A DNA stretch of 64,000 bases, taken from NCBI RefSeq assembly GCF_001937065.1, contig NZ_MOWR01000006.1, forward strand, positions 1 through 64,000. Reading direction: 5' to 3'. Under the pieces are notes generated by a model. The model had not been told where the DNA came from and ran no database searches. It saw nothing but the letters and a program-made list of their open reading frames with translations. This stretch comes from Streptococcus sp. 'caviae'. GTDB lineage: Bacteria > Bacillota > Bacilli > Lactobacillales > Streptococcaceae. Position numbers and translations under genes: made by a program. This document shows positions 56,214 to 64,000 of this stretch, one piece after another. Position 1 is the first letter of the stretch. Each line of letters opens with the position of its first letter.

Positions 56214-58007
56214 ATGAAATCGAAAACTGCTAGGATTACTTTATTGAGCGGGCTGACTTTAGCCGCATTTGTTGGGACAACCAATGTATTGGCCGAAGAT
56301 GCAGCAGCCAGCCAAGCACCTAGTACAGCTGCAAATACCGCTGTTAACAGCAGCAGTGCCGGGACAGCACCTGCAGCCACCAGCCAGCAGGCACAGTCGC
56401 CGTCAGTGACTGTCACCAAAACAGAGACGGTTGGCAATACGACAGTAACAACGTCTGATGTTGCTTCTCAAGAATTGGAAGATGCGAAAGCAGCAGCGCA
56501 AAATGCTAATTTAACTGTTACTGAAACTCCTGCTGTAGAGCAGCCTTCTGTAGCAGCGGCAGATGCTGACAACAAAGCTCAGGCGCAAAAAATTAATCAA
56601 GCAGTAGCCGATTATGACAAGGCTAAGACTCAGTATGCTCAGGAGCAAAATCAGTATCAACAAGATTTAGCGTCTTATAATGCACAAAAATCTGAATACG
56701 ATGCTAAAAAGCAAGCCTATGATGATTATCAGCAGCAGGTTTCTTCTGGTCAGGGTGCCGGCAGAGTTGAAAGGGCTCAGGGACTTATTTTTGAAAATGA
56801 GCCCAAAGCTACAGTGACCATTCAAGGGGTTACTGACTATTTGGACAAAGCGGCTCGGGCTGCTCACCAGACAGATGATATTCTGGAACAGTTTAACACA
56901 GATAAGTATGCTGATAGCGAATTTACCTTAAACAATCCTTACGATCCCAATGAAGACACCTGGTTTAAAATGGCTGTTGGTGACACAATTGCGGTCACTT
57001 ATGAAAATATTGTCAATTCAAGCTATAATAAACAAAAAATCAGTAAGATTGTCACCACTTATAAGCTGAACAGTTCAACGAATAATGATGGAACTGCTAT
57101 TGTTGAGCTTTTCCATGATCCGACAAAAACGATCTTTATTGGTGCACAGACATCTAACGCTGGCAGAAATGATAAGATCAGCGTTACAATGCAGATTACC
57201 TTCTATGATGAGAATGGCAATGCCATTGATCTGAGTGATAACAGATCGATTATGAGTTTGTCATCGCTTAACCACTGGACAGCAGATTATGGTGATCATG
57301 TTGAAAAGGTTGAATTGGGAAATAACGAATTCATTCAAATTCCGGGGTCATCTATTAGCCTGCATGGCAATGAGATCTACTCAATTAATGATAACCAATA
57401 CAAGGACAATGGTGCAACCTTTGATGGTGACGGCGATGATGGCTGGGATGCAGTCAATGCAGACGGTGATCCTCGCTCTGCCACAGCTTATTATGGAGCC
57501 GGTGCCATGACTTATAAGGGCGAACCTTTCACCTTTACTGTCGGCGGCAACGATCAAGGACTGCCAACATCTATTTGGTTTGCGACTAACTCCACAGTTG
57601 CGGTTCCTGAAAATCCAGGCGAAGAGCCCCAAAAACCAAGCGAGCCAAAACTTGAAAAGCCAACGGTTGTTTGGCATAAAAACTTTGTTGTGGAAACACA
57701 GGGAATTCCGCCGGAAGTTCCGGAAGATCCTGAATCACCTACACCGGAACCACCAATGCCGCCGTCTCCTCAGACACCGCAGCCGCCAACGCCGCCAAGG
57801 GCAGAGCGTCCCAGCGTAATGGTATCTGCTAAATCAAGGCAATTTAGGCAGGCTCGAAAGGATGAGACACGTGTCAGAGAGCGCAGCTATCAGCCAACAC
57901 TCCCTCAAACTGGTGATGACCAGCATAAAGGTTTAAGTGCTATTGGTTTGGTTTCTGCCGCCTTTGCCGCAGCTACCTTATTGGTTGCTAAAAAACGTGA
58001 AGAATAA
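56214..58007 (+). CDS. gbpC: Cell-wall-anchored glucan-binding protein GbpC
   Basis: 597 residues. Signal peptide with cleavage near VLA-ED (28), Ala/Thr/Ser-rich region, a short coiled-coil segment rich in Tyr-Gln-Lys (about 125-180), the GbpC/SspB-like lectin domain (about 185-465, with FENEPKATVTIQGV and MAVGDTIAVTYENI), a proline-rich wall-spanning stretch (about 470-535), LPQTG (563-567), a hydrophobic helix and a KKREE tail. It binds dextran and causes dextran-dependent aggregation in S. mutans. Sortase A should anchor it. Its mRNA is the known irvA/RNase J2 target. Confidence 0.9.
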   Translation: MKSKTARITLLSGLTLAAFVGTTNVLAEDAAASQAPSTAANTAVNSSSAGTAPAATSQQAQSPSVTVTKTETVGNTTVTTSDVASQELEDAKAAAQNANLTVTETPAVEQPSVAAADADNKAQAQKINQAVADYDKAKTQYAQEQNQYQQDLASYNAQKSEYDAKKQAYDDYQQQVSSGQGAGRVERAQGLIFENEPKATVTIQGVTDYLDKAARAAHQTDDILEQFNTDKYADSEFTLNNPYDPNEDTWFKMAVGDTIAVTYENIVNSSYNKQKISKIVTTYKLNSSTNNDGTAIVELFHDPTKTIFIGAQTSNAGRNDKISVTMQITFYDENGNAIDLSDNRSIMSLSSLNHWTADYGDHVEKVELGNNEFIQIPGSSISLHGNEIYSINDNQYKDNGATFDGDGDDGWDAVNADGDPRSATAYYGAGAMTYKGEPFTFTVGGNDQGLPTSIWFATNSTVAVPENPGEEPQKPSEPKLEKPTVVWHKNFVVETQGIPPEVPEDPESPTPEPPMPPSPQTPQPPTPPRAERPSVMVSAKSRQFRQARKDETRVRERSYQPTLPQTGDDQHKGLSAIGLVSAAFAAATLLVAKKREE

Positions 58008-58017
58008 TGATATGATA

Positions 58018-58047
58018 TAAAAACTGAGAAATTTTTCTCAGTTTTTT
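58018..58047. terminator. gbpC terminator
   Basis: AAAACTGAGAAA and TTTCTCAGTTTTTT, perfect stem with a very short loop. Confidence 0.85.
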
Positions 58048-58160
58048 GCTTTTGATACCAAGATTGAGTTTTTAAATAAAAAAAAGGAATTTTAAGTATC
58101 AATCAGTTTTTGGCTGTTCCTGCTTTCCCCAATAAATCTATGGTAAGGGTTCTCCTTTTT

Positions 58161-58169
58161 TGTTATAAT
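58161..58169 (+). promoter_or_regulatory. lepA extended -10 promoter
   Basis: TGTTATAAT, an extended -10, 34 nt before lepA; identical to that ahead of mutX. Confidence 0.6.
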
Positions 58170-58202
58170 AAAGCTACTGATTAATTTTGACAAGGACAAC
58201 AA

Positions 58203-60032
58203 ATGGATACTGAAAAACTTAAAAAACGTCAGGAGAAAATTAGGAATTTCTCGATTATAGCCCATATTGACCATGGGAAATCCACTCTGGCGGATCGTAT
58301 TTTAGAAAAAACAGAAACAGTCTCCAGCCGGGAGATGCAGGCTCAGCTTTTGGACAGTATGGACTTGGAGCGTGAGCGCGGTATTACCATTAAACTGAAT
58401 GCTATTGAGCTTAATTACACGGCTAAAGACGGTGAGACTTATATTTTTCACCTGATTGATACACCGGGGCATGTGGACTTTACCTATGAGGTTTCCCGCT
58501 CTTTAGCTGCCTGCGAGGGAGCGATTTTGGTGGTAGATGCTGCCCAGGGAATTGAAGCGCAGACCTTGGCCAATGTTTATTTGGCACTGGACAATGATCT
58601 GGAAATTCTGCCGGTCATCAATAAGATCGACCTGCCGGCTGCGGATCCCGAGCGTGTGCGGGCTGAGATTGAAGATGTCATCGGCCTCGATGCCAGCGAA
58701 GCTGTTCTAGCCTCTGCCAAGGCAGGAATTGGTATTGAAGATATTCTTGAACAGATTGTCGAAAAGGTTCCGGCTCCTGCCGGTGATGTTGAAGCTCCGC
58801 TTAAAGCGCTGATTTTTGATTCTGTTTATGATGCCTATCGCGGGGTTATCTTGCAGATCCGTGTCATGGATGGTATGGTTAAGCCTGGAGATAAGATCAA
58901 GCTGATGAGCAATGGCAAGACCTTCGATGTAACAGAGGTAGGTATCTTTACGCCTAAGGCGATCAGCCGTGACTTTTTGGCAACCGGAGATGTTGGTTAT
59001 TTGGCTGCTTCTATCAAAACAGTAGCTGATACGCGTGTCGGTGATACGGTAACGCTGGCCAACCGTCCGGCTGCTGAGCCGCTCCATGGTTACAAGCAGA
59101 TGAATCCTATGGTTTTTGCGGGGATTTACCCGATTGATTCCAGCAAATACAATGATCTGCGTGAAGCTTTGGAAAAACTGCAGCTCAATGATGCCAGCCT
59201 GCAGTTTGAACCGGAAACCTCTCAGGCTCTGGGCTTTGGTTTTCGCTGCGGTTTTCTGGGATTATTGCACATGGATGTAATCCAGGAGCGCTTAGAGCGT
59301 GAGTTTAACATTGATCTTATTATGACGGCGCCATCGGTTGTTTATCATGTCAATACGACTGATAATGAAATGCTGGAAGTGTCCAATCCATCTGAATTTC
59401 CAGACCCGACCAAGGTTGATACGATTGAAGAACCCTATGTCAAAGCGCAGATTATGGTGCCGCAGGAATATGTCGGCAGCGTTATGGAATTAGCGCAGCG
59501 CAAGCGCGGTGATTTTGTGACCATGGATTATATTGATAATAACCGTGTCAATGTTATCTACCAGATTCCTCTGGCTGAAATTGTTTTTGATTTCTTCGAT
59601 AAATTAAAATCATCAACACGCGGCTATGCCAGCTTTGACTATGAAATTTCGGAATACCGGAAATCACAGTTGGTTAAAATGGATATTCTTCTTAATGGAG
59701 ACAAGGTTGATGCCCTCAGCTTTATTGTGCACAAGGAATTTGCCTATGAACGCGGCAAGCTGATTGTTGAGAAGCTCAAGAAAATTATTCCGCGTCAGCA
59801 ATTTGAAGTGCCTGTTCAGGCAGCTATCGGTCAGAAAATTGTGGCTCGTTCAGACATCAAAGCCCTGCGCAAGAACGTTCTCGCTAAATGTTATGGCGGT
59901 GATGTTTCCAGAAAACGCAAACTGCTTGAAAAGCAAAAGGCCGGTAAAAAACGGATGAAGTCTATCGGGTCGGTTGAAGTACCGCAGGAAGCCTTCTTAA
60001 GCGTGCTTTCTATGGACGATGATGACAAGTAA
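58203..60032 (+). CDS. lepA: Translation elongation factor 4 (LepA)
   Basis: 609 residues. GTPase motifs [10 protein letters not shown] (G1), RERGITIK (G2), DTPGHVDF (G3), NKIDLP (G4) and SAKAGIG (G5), then domains II, III, V and the LepA-specific C-terminus ([37 protein letters not shown]). It acts on stalled ribosomes and in 30S assembly, and is membrane-associated in some conditions. A simple single gene after gbpC, as in S. mutans. Confidence 0.96.
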   Translation: MDTEKLKKRQEKIRNFSIIAHIDHGKSTLADRILEKTETVSSREMQAQLLDSMDLERERGITIKLNAIELNYTAKDGETYIFHLIDTPGHVDFTYEVSRSLAACEGAILVVDAAQGIEAQTLANVYLALDNDLEILPVINKIDLPAADPERVRAEIEDVIGLDASEAVLASAKAGIGIEDILEQIVEKVPAPAGDVEAPLKALIFDSVYDAYRGVILQIRVMDGMVKPGDKIKLMSNGKTFDVTEVGIFTPKAISRDFLATGDVGYLAASIKTVADTRVGDTVTLANRPAAEPLHGYKQMNPMVFAGIYPIDSSKYNDLREALEKLQLNDASLQFEPETSQALGFGFRCGFLGLLHMDVIQERLEREFNIDLIMTAPSVVYHVNTTDNEMLEVSNPSEFPDPTKVDTIEEPYVKAQIMVPQEYVGSVMELAQRKRGDFVTMDYIDNNRVNVIYQIPLAEIVFDFFDKLKSSTRGYASFDYEISEYRKSQLVKMDILLNGDKVDALSFIVHKEFAYERGKLIVEKLKKIIPRQQFEVPVQAAIGQKIVARSDIKALRKNVLAKCYGGDVSRKRKLLEKQKAGKKRMKSIGSVEVPQEAFLSVLSMDDDDK

Positions 60033-60311
60033 GACCGAAAAATCGTCTCCCAGTTAGGCTCAGTCTTTCTAATTTCCAGCAAAGACTAGGGAGATGCTGT
60101 GACAGAAGCAGGAGACAAGCTTGAACGTTAAAGCTATAGAGCTGAATTTTCAGGCTGTCGGCTGTCAAATTTACAGTCAAGAAGATTGAACAGCAGATTG
60201 TATCTGCAGCTAAGATCAATAGCAGATTGTTATAAGATTTGGCGGCAGAAGGTTAAATGGTTAAAAGTTTGTTTGGTAAAAAATAAGACAGTCAGAAAGG
60301 GAGCGGATTGT

Positions 60312-60788
60312 ATGCCGATTAGATTAGCTCAAGCAAAGGATATTCCGGCTATTGAGAGACTTTTGCAGCAGATATTTCAAGTTCATTATCAGGTGCGGCC
60401 GGATCTTTTTAGGGAAACTGAGACAGGAAGCAAGTATTCTGCAAAAGAGCTAGAAGAACTCTTGCAGGATGTTTCCAGACCGATTTTTGTCTATGCTGAT
60501 GATCAGGGGCATATTTTGGCCCATCTGTTTTTAATACTGAAAGAAACCAATGATTCTCCTGTTTCTAAACCGATGAAGACACTCTTCATTGATGATTTGT
60601 GCGTATCCGAAGAAGCCAGAGGCCAAAAGATCGGACAGGAATTGTATGAATTTGCCCTCAAGTATGCTAAAGATATGGGCTGCTATAATCTAACCCTCAA
60701 TGTCTGGAATGACAATGAGGGCGCCTTGGCCTTTTATGAGCGTCAGGGCTTAAAACCTCGGGAAACCAAAATGGAAAAAATTCTTTAA
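60312..60788 (+). CDS. GNAT-family N-acetyltransferase
   Basis: 158 residues. GNAT fold with IDDLCVSEEARGQKIGQELY, the R/Q-x-x-G-x-G/A acetyl-CoA loop, and LTLNVWNDNEGALAFYERQGL near the end. Substrate unknown. ATG 60312 with AAGGGAGCGG upstream is chosen; the longer upstream frame runs through non-coding sequence. The 279 bp before it hold only weak inverted repeats near 60050-60095. Confidence 0.85.
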   Translation: MPIRLAQAKDIPAIERLLQQIFQVHYQVRPDLFRETETGSKYSAKELEELLQDVSRPIFVYADDQGHILAHLFLILKETNDSPVSKPMKTLFIDDLCVSEEARGQKIGQELYEFALKYAKDMGCYNLTLNVWNDNEGALAFYERQGLKPRETKMEKIL

Positions 60789-60869
60789 AAAAACCCAAAA
60801 GGTCTGTTTTTTTAAGGAAAAATTGTGTAAAATAAAGGGAAGAGTAATATTGAAATTGGAGGGCTGATT

Positions 60870-61481
60870 ATGCCAAGACGTCGTGCTAGCCGCAGAAAAT
60901 CCAGAAGAAAGACGGTATTTAGTATCTTATTGCTGGGTCTGCTTCTTATTATTATAGGTCTGGCTGTCTATTTTGTTTCTGCCCACTTTAAGAATTCGGA
61001 CAAAACATCAGGCAGCAAAACACAGATACATGTAGTCAATCCTAAGAAAGATCCAGAAGAAAAGCAGGAGACAACAACGTCTTCACAAGCACCGGCGTCC
61101 AGCTTTGATTTGGCAGCCCTTGCAGCAGGGGACTATACTTCTGCAGCAGGCACTTGGACCAATGAACTGGGAGATAGCCTGAAATTAAATGCGACGGGCC
61201 TTGAAAGTGCTACTGTTCAAAAGGCAACAGAGTTTACACTGACTCCTGGCCAAGCTACAAGCGATACGATTTATCAAGCCACCTTAAGTTCAGCTGATGG
61301 CACAGTCGTTTATAATCTCTTGTTTGTCAAAGGCGGAGCAGCTATTCCTGCTGAGTTCTTTACTGAAGGTTACAGTGATACGTCAGACACCTCCCGTGAC
61401 CGTCTTTACATCAGCGCAGAAACCGTCTTTGGAAATGATGATTTCAGCAAGAGTGTCCTCTATAAATCTGATCAGCAATAA
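60870..61481 (+). CDS. Single-pass membrane protein with exported domain
   Basis: 203 residues: an arginine-rich cytosolic start (PRRRASRRKSRRK), one helix (about 16-37, VFSILLLGLLLIIIGLAVYF), a Ser/Thr/Glu linker and a compact extracellular domain of about 110 residues (FDLAALAAGDYTSAAGTW, LYISAETVFGND), which resembles the DUF6287-like domain of streptococcal exported proteins. Function unknown. RBS TTGGAGGG; terminator follows. Confidence 0.72.
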   Translation: MPRRRASRRKSRRKTVFSILLLGLLLIIIGLAVYFVSAHFKNSDKTSGSKTQIHVVNPKKDPEEKQETTTSSQAPASSFDLAALAAGDYTSAAGTWTNELGDSLKLNATGLESATVQKATEFTLTPGQATSDTIYQATLSSADGTVVYNLLFVKGGAAIPAEFFTEGYSDTSDTSRDRLYISAETVFGNDDFSKSVLYKSDQQ

Positions 61482-61483
61482 GA

Positions 61484-61537
61484 AAAGAAGCAGAGCTGCA
61501 AAACTGTCTGTATCAGACAGCTGCAGCTCTGCTTTTT
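61484..61537. terminator. Bidirectional terminator between convergent genes
   Basis: AAGCAGAGCTGCA (61488-61500) and TGCAGCTCTGCTTTTT (61522-61537), with an inner CTGTCTG/CAGACAG helix. Confidence 0.85.
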
Positions 61538-62198
61538 AGTTTGAGGAAATTTTTAGTGCTGCCGTTTGACTCCGGACAGCTCTCTTTCTGGAGCCGATAA
61601 AGTATTTGATGCCTACTAAACTATAGCTGAGAAAAAGATAAATGAGAGCAATGCTGAGGGCATTGATTAGGACACTTTGGAAACCATACTTGGTCACATT
61701 GATAAAAAAGTAAGGAAAAGGACTGTCAGCTGAACCGGGCACTTCCCATTTTACGATAAGTCCGTTAACAAGTGCCAAAGCAAAATACACTAAAGGAAAG
61801 CCCGTCCAAATCAAGGGGTCAAACCAGCGGTAAACTCTTGGTCTATCAACAATCAAAGTATCAGCTATCATGCCCAAAGGAAGAACATAGTGAACCAGAA
61901 AATTTCGAAGTGTATAGTAATCATAGGCCCTCACCTTAGGAGCTAGGATAAAATGGTAAACCATAAAGGTCATGACGATAATCATGGTGACACCGCCTTT
62001 AAGACGCAGCAGCCGGGAATCGCAGCTTTGGTTCTTAGTTTCTCTGATAATGAGGTAAATCAGAAAGCTAAAGACTAAAACGTTTGAGAGGGTTGTGTAA
62101 TATAAAAGCATGCCCCAGCCCGACTGTTTGATTTGGATAGAGACACCAATGATACCAGCAAGAGCAATGAAAATTCTAAAAAACAGTGTTTTTGACAT
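61536..62198 (-). CDS. Pr6Pr family membrane protein
   Basis: 220 residues with six or so hydrophobic helices, starting SKTLFFRIFIALAGIIGVS, with YYTTLSNVLVFSFLIYL, NFLVHYVLPLGMIADTLIVDRP and PLIWTGFPLVYFALALV. This is the Pr6Pr (putative six-transmembrane) family, of unknown function in bacteria. The C-terminal tail is basic. Single gene, converging on the previous one. Confidence 0.78.
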   Translation of the reverse strand: MSKTLFFRIFIALAGIIGVSIQIKQSGWGMLLYYTTLSNVLVFSFLIYLIIRETKNQSCDSRLLRLKGGVTMIIVMTFMVYHFILAPKVRAYDYYTLRNFLVHYVLPLGMIADTLIVDRPRVYRWFDPLIWTGFPLVYFALALVNGLIVKWEVPGSADSPFPYFFINVTKYGFQSVLINALSIALIYLFLSYSLVGIKYFIGSRKRAVRSQTAALKISSN

Positions 62199-62315
62199 GA
62201 CGAATCCTTTCTATAAGAATGCAAAACCTTTCTTATCATACCATATTTTCATTGACCTGTAAGCAGAAACTTTGTAGAATAAAAGTAAATAAACACATCT
62301 TAAAGTAGGAGAACT

Positions 62316-63488
62316 GTGGCTAATTTTATTGATTATGTGAAAGCAAATGCCGGGCAGTCTTTTGAAGAGCTGCCCTTAAATGAAGTAGATATAGCCTGCC
62401 TCAATGAGCTGGGCTATTTGCCCTTGGGAGAGTGGCTGCAGCAGCCGCATTTAACGAGAGACAGCCTGTGTCTTAAAGATTTTCTGGATAAAGAAGCACT
62501 GGCTCATTTTAAGCATGATTTTTTAGTGACCAAGGAGCGCTTAGTGCTGTTGGAAAGCCTTCTTGCCAGCCAACGTTTTGCAGACCTGTCTCTCAGTTAC
62601 TATGTCAACGAAATCAGCTCGGAATTCGAACGGCAGTTTGCTGCCATGGTTCTCAGTCTGCCGTCTCTTAAACATACACAGGTCATCTTTCGCGGAACCG
62701 ATGACAGTTTGATTGGCTGGCAGGAAGATTTTCGAATGACTTATATGCGTGAAATCCCTGCTCAGCGGATGGCCAGCCGCTATTTAGCGGACTTTCTCAA
62801 AGATTTTGATGGGCAGGTGGTCGTCTCTGGCCATTCTAAAGGCGGCAATCTGGCTGTTTATGCCAGCAGCCACCTGCTTAGTTCCTATCAGGAGAAAATT
62901 TCAGCGGTTTACATGCTTGATGCACCCGGACTTCACCAAAGTGTACTGTCTTCTTTTGGCTATGGCAATATTCAGTCAAAAATTTTGGCCATTCGTCCTA
63001 AAGAGTCTATTGTTGGCGTCATGCTTACGGCCGGAGTTGATGCTAAAATTGTAGACAGTGTTTCATTTGGTATCAATCAGCACAATGTCGCTAACTGGCA
63101 GGTTGATTTGCACCTGGGGCAGTTCATCGAGGTCAGCAAGGGAACAGACTTCAGTCTTGCCTTAGAGAAGACTTTTAAAACTTGGAATGAAGAGCTGTCC
63201 AGTCAGGAGCTGAAGATCTTTTTTGATACTTTCTTTAATCTTTTTATGGATAACGGTATTGACAGTCTCAATGATTTTTTAGGCCGGAATAGGGATATTC
63301 CGCAAAAATTAGGGCATGTCATGACGGACTATTTTCAAGATCTTGATGATGATAAACGCCGCCTCATGCGCAAGTCCCTGACCACCTTAGTCAGCCATTT
63401 TGCAGAACATTCTTTGGAGAATACGAAAGAAACCATCAGCAGCCAATTGCCGGATTTCCTAAAGCATTTCCAGTCGCCGCTGAAGTAA
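62316..63488 (+). CDS. Mbeg1-like/DUF2974 alpha-beta hydrolase protein
   Basis: 390 residues. Start is GTG at 62316 (with AGGAGA upstream): ANFIDYVKANAGQSFEELP. The lipase-like nucleophile elbow is SGHSKGGNLAVYASSHL, a GxSxG variant, with VIFRGTDDSLIGWQEDF upstream and a helical C-terminal domain (about 290-390). The DUF2974/Mbeg1-like family is widespread in streptococci; its substrate is unknown. It stands alone before the MerR gene. Confidence 0.82.
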   Translation: MANFIDYVKANAGQSFEELPLNEVDIACLNELGYLPLGEWLQQPHLTRDSLCLKDFLDKEALAHFKHDFLVTKERLVLLESLLASQRFADLSLSYYVNEISSEFERQFAAMVLSLPSLKHTQVIFRGTDDSLIGWQEDFRMTYMREIPAQRMASRYLADFLKDFDGQVVVSGHSKGGNLAVYASSHLLSSYQEKISAVYMLDAPGLHQSVLSSFGYGNIQSKILAIRPKESIVGVMLTAGVDAKIVDSVSFGINQHNVANWQVDLHLGQFIEVSKGTDFSLALEKTFKTWNEELSSQELKIFFDTFFNLFMDNGIDSLNDFLGRNRDIPQKLGHVMTDYFQDLDDDKRRLMRKSLTTLVSHFAEHSLENTKETISSQLPDFLKHFQSPLK

Positions 63489-63578
63489 AAGGAGGACATG
63501 ATAGAGATAAGCTGTCAAAGATAGCTTGCCTTTCAGCGCTCTTACACGTTTCAGAACTTCACTGCCAAATCTTTTTTT

Positions 63579-63609
63579 TTGCCTTGGAGTTCACTCAAAG
63601 GTGTATAAT
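63579..63609 (+). promoter_or_regulatory. MerR-type promoter with 19-bp spacer and operator
   Basis: TTGCCT (63579-63584), a 19-bp spacer and TATAAT (63604-63609). The spacer region carries the near-perfect inverted repeat CTTGGAGT-TC-ACTCAAAG (63583-63600), the operator type known for NmlR/AdhR regulators. Confidence 0.8.
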
Positions 63610-63686
63610 AAGCGGTGTCAGTATGTGTATCTAAGTGCAGCAGCACGGATGCTCGGCTATATTTCAAGAGAATCAAGGAGAAGAAA

Positions 63687-64000
63687 ATGAATATTAAAAG
63701 GGTCAGTGAACTGACAGGAGTGTCTGCGGATACCATTCGCTACTATGAACGGATTGGCTTGATTCCGCCCGTACCGCGCCACAAGTCAGGTGTGCGGAAT
63801 TTTACAGAACATGAGATTGGTATTTTGGAATTTGTCCGCTGTTTTCGCAAGGCGGGTATGAGCGTGGAGTCGCTCATTGAGTACATTGCCTTGTTGGAAA
63901 AAGGAGAAGGTACTGAAGAGGCTCGTCTGGCCTTGCTTGTGGAGCAGCGTGAAGAAATGGATGCGCGGATTGATGAACTCAATCAGGCTCGTGAGCGCCT
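63687..64000 (+). CDS. MerR-family regulator (NmlR/AdhR-like), partial
   Basis: The first 104 residues: winged helix-turn-helix MNIKRVSELTGVSADTIRYY, ERIGLIPPV, and the start of the dimerisation helix (GEGTEEARLALLVEQREEM). A cysteine in FVRCFRKAGMS is at the place of the electrophile-sensing Cys of NmlR/AdhR. The gene runs off the right edge. AAGGAG precedes the ATG. Its own promoter has the 19-bp MerR spacing, so autoregulation and control of a downstream aldehyde or thiol-stress gene are likely. Confidence 0.85.
   Translation, partial: MNIKRVSELTGVSADTIRYYERIGLIPPVPRHKSGVRNFTEHEIGILEFVRCFRKAGMSVESLIEYIALLEKGEGTEEARLALLVEQREEMDARIDELNQARER

Noticed and set aside
55585-57654. Nine-base complementarity between the irvA leader (CAAGTTTTG) and gbpC mRNA (CAAAACTTG near 57646)
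   Set aside because: A 9-nt match is expected by chance between sequences of these lengths, so it is not evidence for the known pairing.

Overview
The window is about 64 kb of a Streptococcus chromosome, most likely the S. mutans group (S. mutans or a close relative such as S. ratti). The reasons are the gene content and order (alsSD, rnjB, a GT2/GH8 exopolysaccharide operon, gatD/murT, cdaA-cdaR-glmM, clpB, the four-gene pdh operon, a type II-A CRISPR-Cas9 locus, irvR-irvA-gbpC, lepA), the LPQTG-anchored GbpC, and a Cas9 and tracrRNA of the S. mutans/S. pyogenes type. Most of the backbone looks moderately GC-rich for the genus; the CRISPR-Cas block looks visibly more AT-rich. These are impressions by eye, not computed values.

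Layout. 1-0.8 kb: the end of an IS3-family (IS150-type) element that has cut off the 3' part of pgl. 0.9-6.4 kb: mutX, an AI-2E-type membrane protein, a TPR protein and alsS-alsD (acetoin branch). 6.6-14.6 kb: an amino-acid permease and rqcH on the minus strand, a three-gene ABC importer, and RNase J2 behind a structured leader. 14.6-17.4 kb: small enzymes and exported proteins. 17.7-22.2 kb: a five-gene operon (wecB, a membrane protein with a possible degenerate GGDEF fold, a 46-aa membrane peptide, a processive GT2 synthase and a GH8 hydrolase) that resembles the Listeria Pss poly-ManNAc system. 22.4-24.8 kb: an ABC-F protein, then a gene-free stretch with a highly structured 135-bp element and two copies of a terminator-like hairpin. 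24.8-30.2 kb: gatD/murT (lipid II amidation) divergent from cdaA-cdaR-glmM (c-di-AMP and cell-wall precursor synthesis). 30.4-38 kb: clpB and pdhDABC with a promoter-proximal cre. 38.2-46.3 kb: a TetR/quinone-reductase pair with a tandem operator, hemW, an acyl-ACP thioesterase, a HAD phosphatase, a MacB-like transporter and an FMN reductase.

46.4-54.4 kb is a complete type II-A CRISPR-Cas locus: tracrRNA (minus strand), cas9-cas1-cas2-csn2, and an array of 15 repeats and 14 spacers of 30 nt. Two features are unusual. A 21-codon ORF with its own promoter and ribosome-binding site sits in front of cas9 and begins like the RuvC-I segment of a different (S. thermophilus CRISPR1-type) Cas9; the tracrRNA lies antisense in the leader between it and cas9. 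A hicAB toxin-antitoxin module with its own promoter and terminator is lodged between csn2 and the CRISPR leader.

54.5-58 kb carries irvR (a LexA-like self-cleaving repressor), irvA (a small XRE regulator with a roughly 210-nt leader) and gbpC. In S. mutans irvA mRNA is a known riboregulator that protects gbpC mRNA from RNase J2, whose gene (rnjB) is also in this window. 58.2-64 kb: lepA, a GNAT acetyltransferase, an exported protein, a six-helix membrane protein, an alpha/beta hydrolase-like protein and the start of a MerR-family (NmlR/AdhR-like) regulator behind a 19-bp-spacer promoter.
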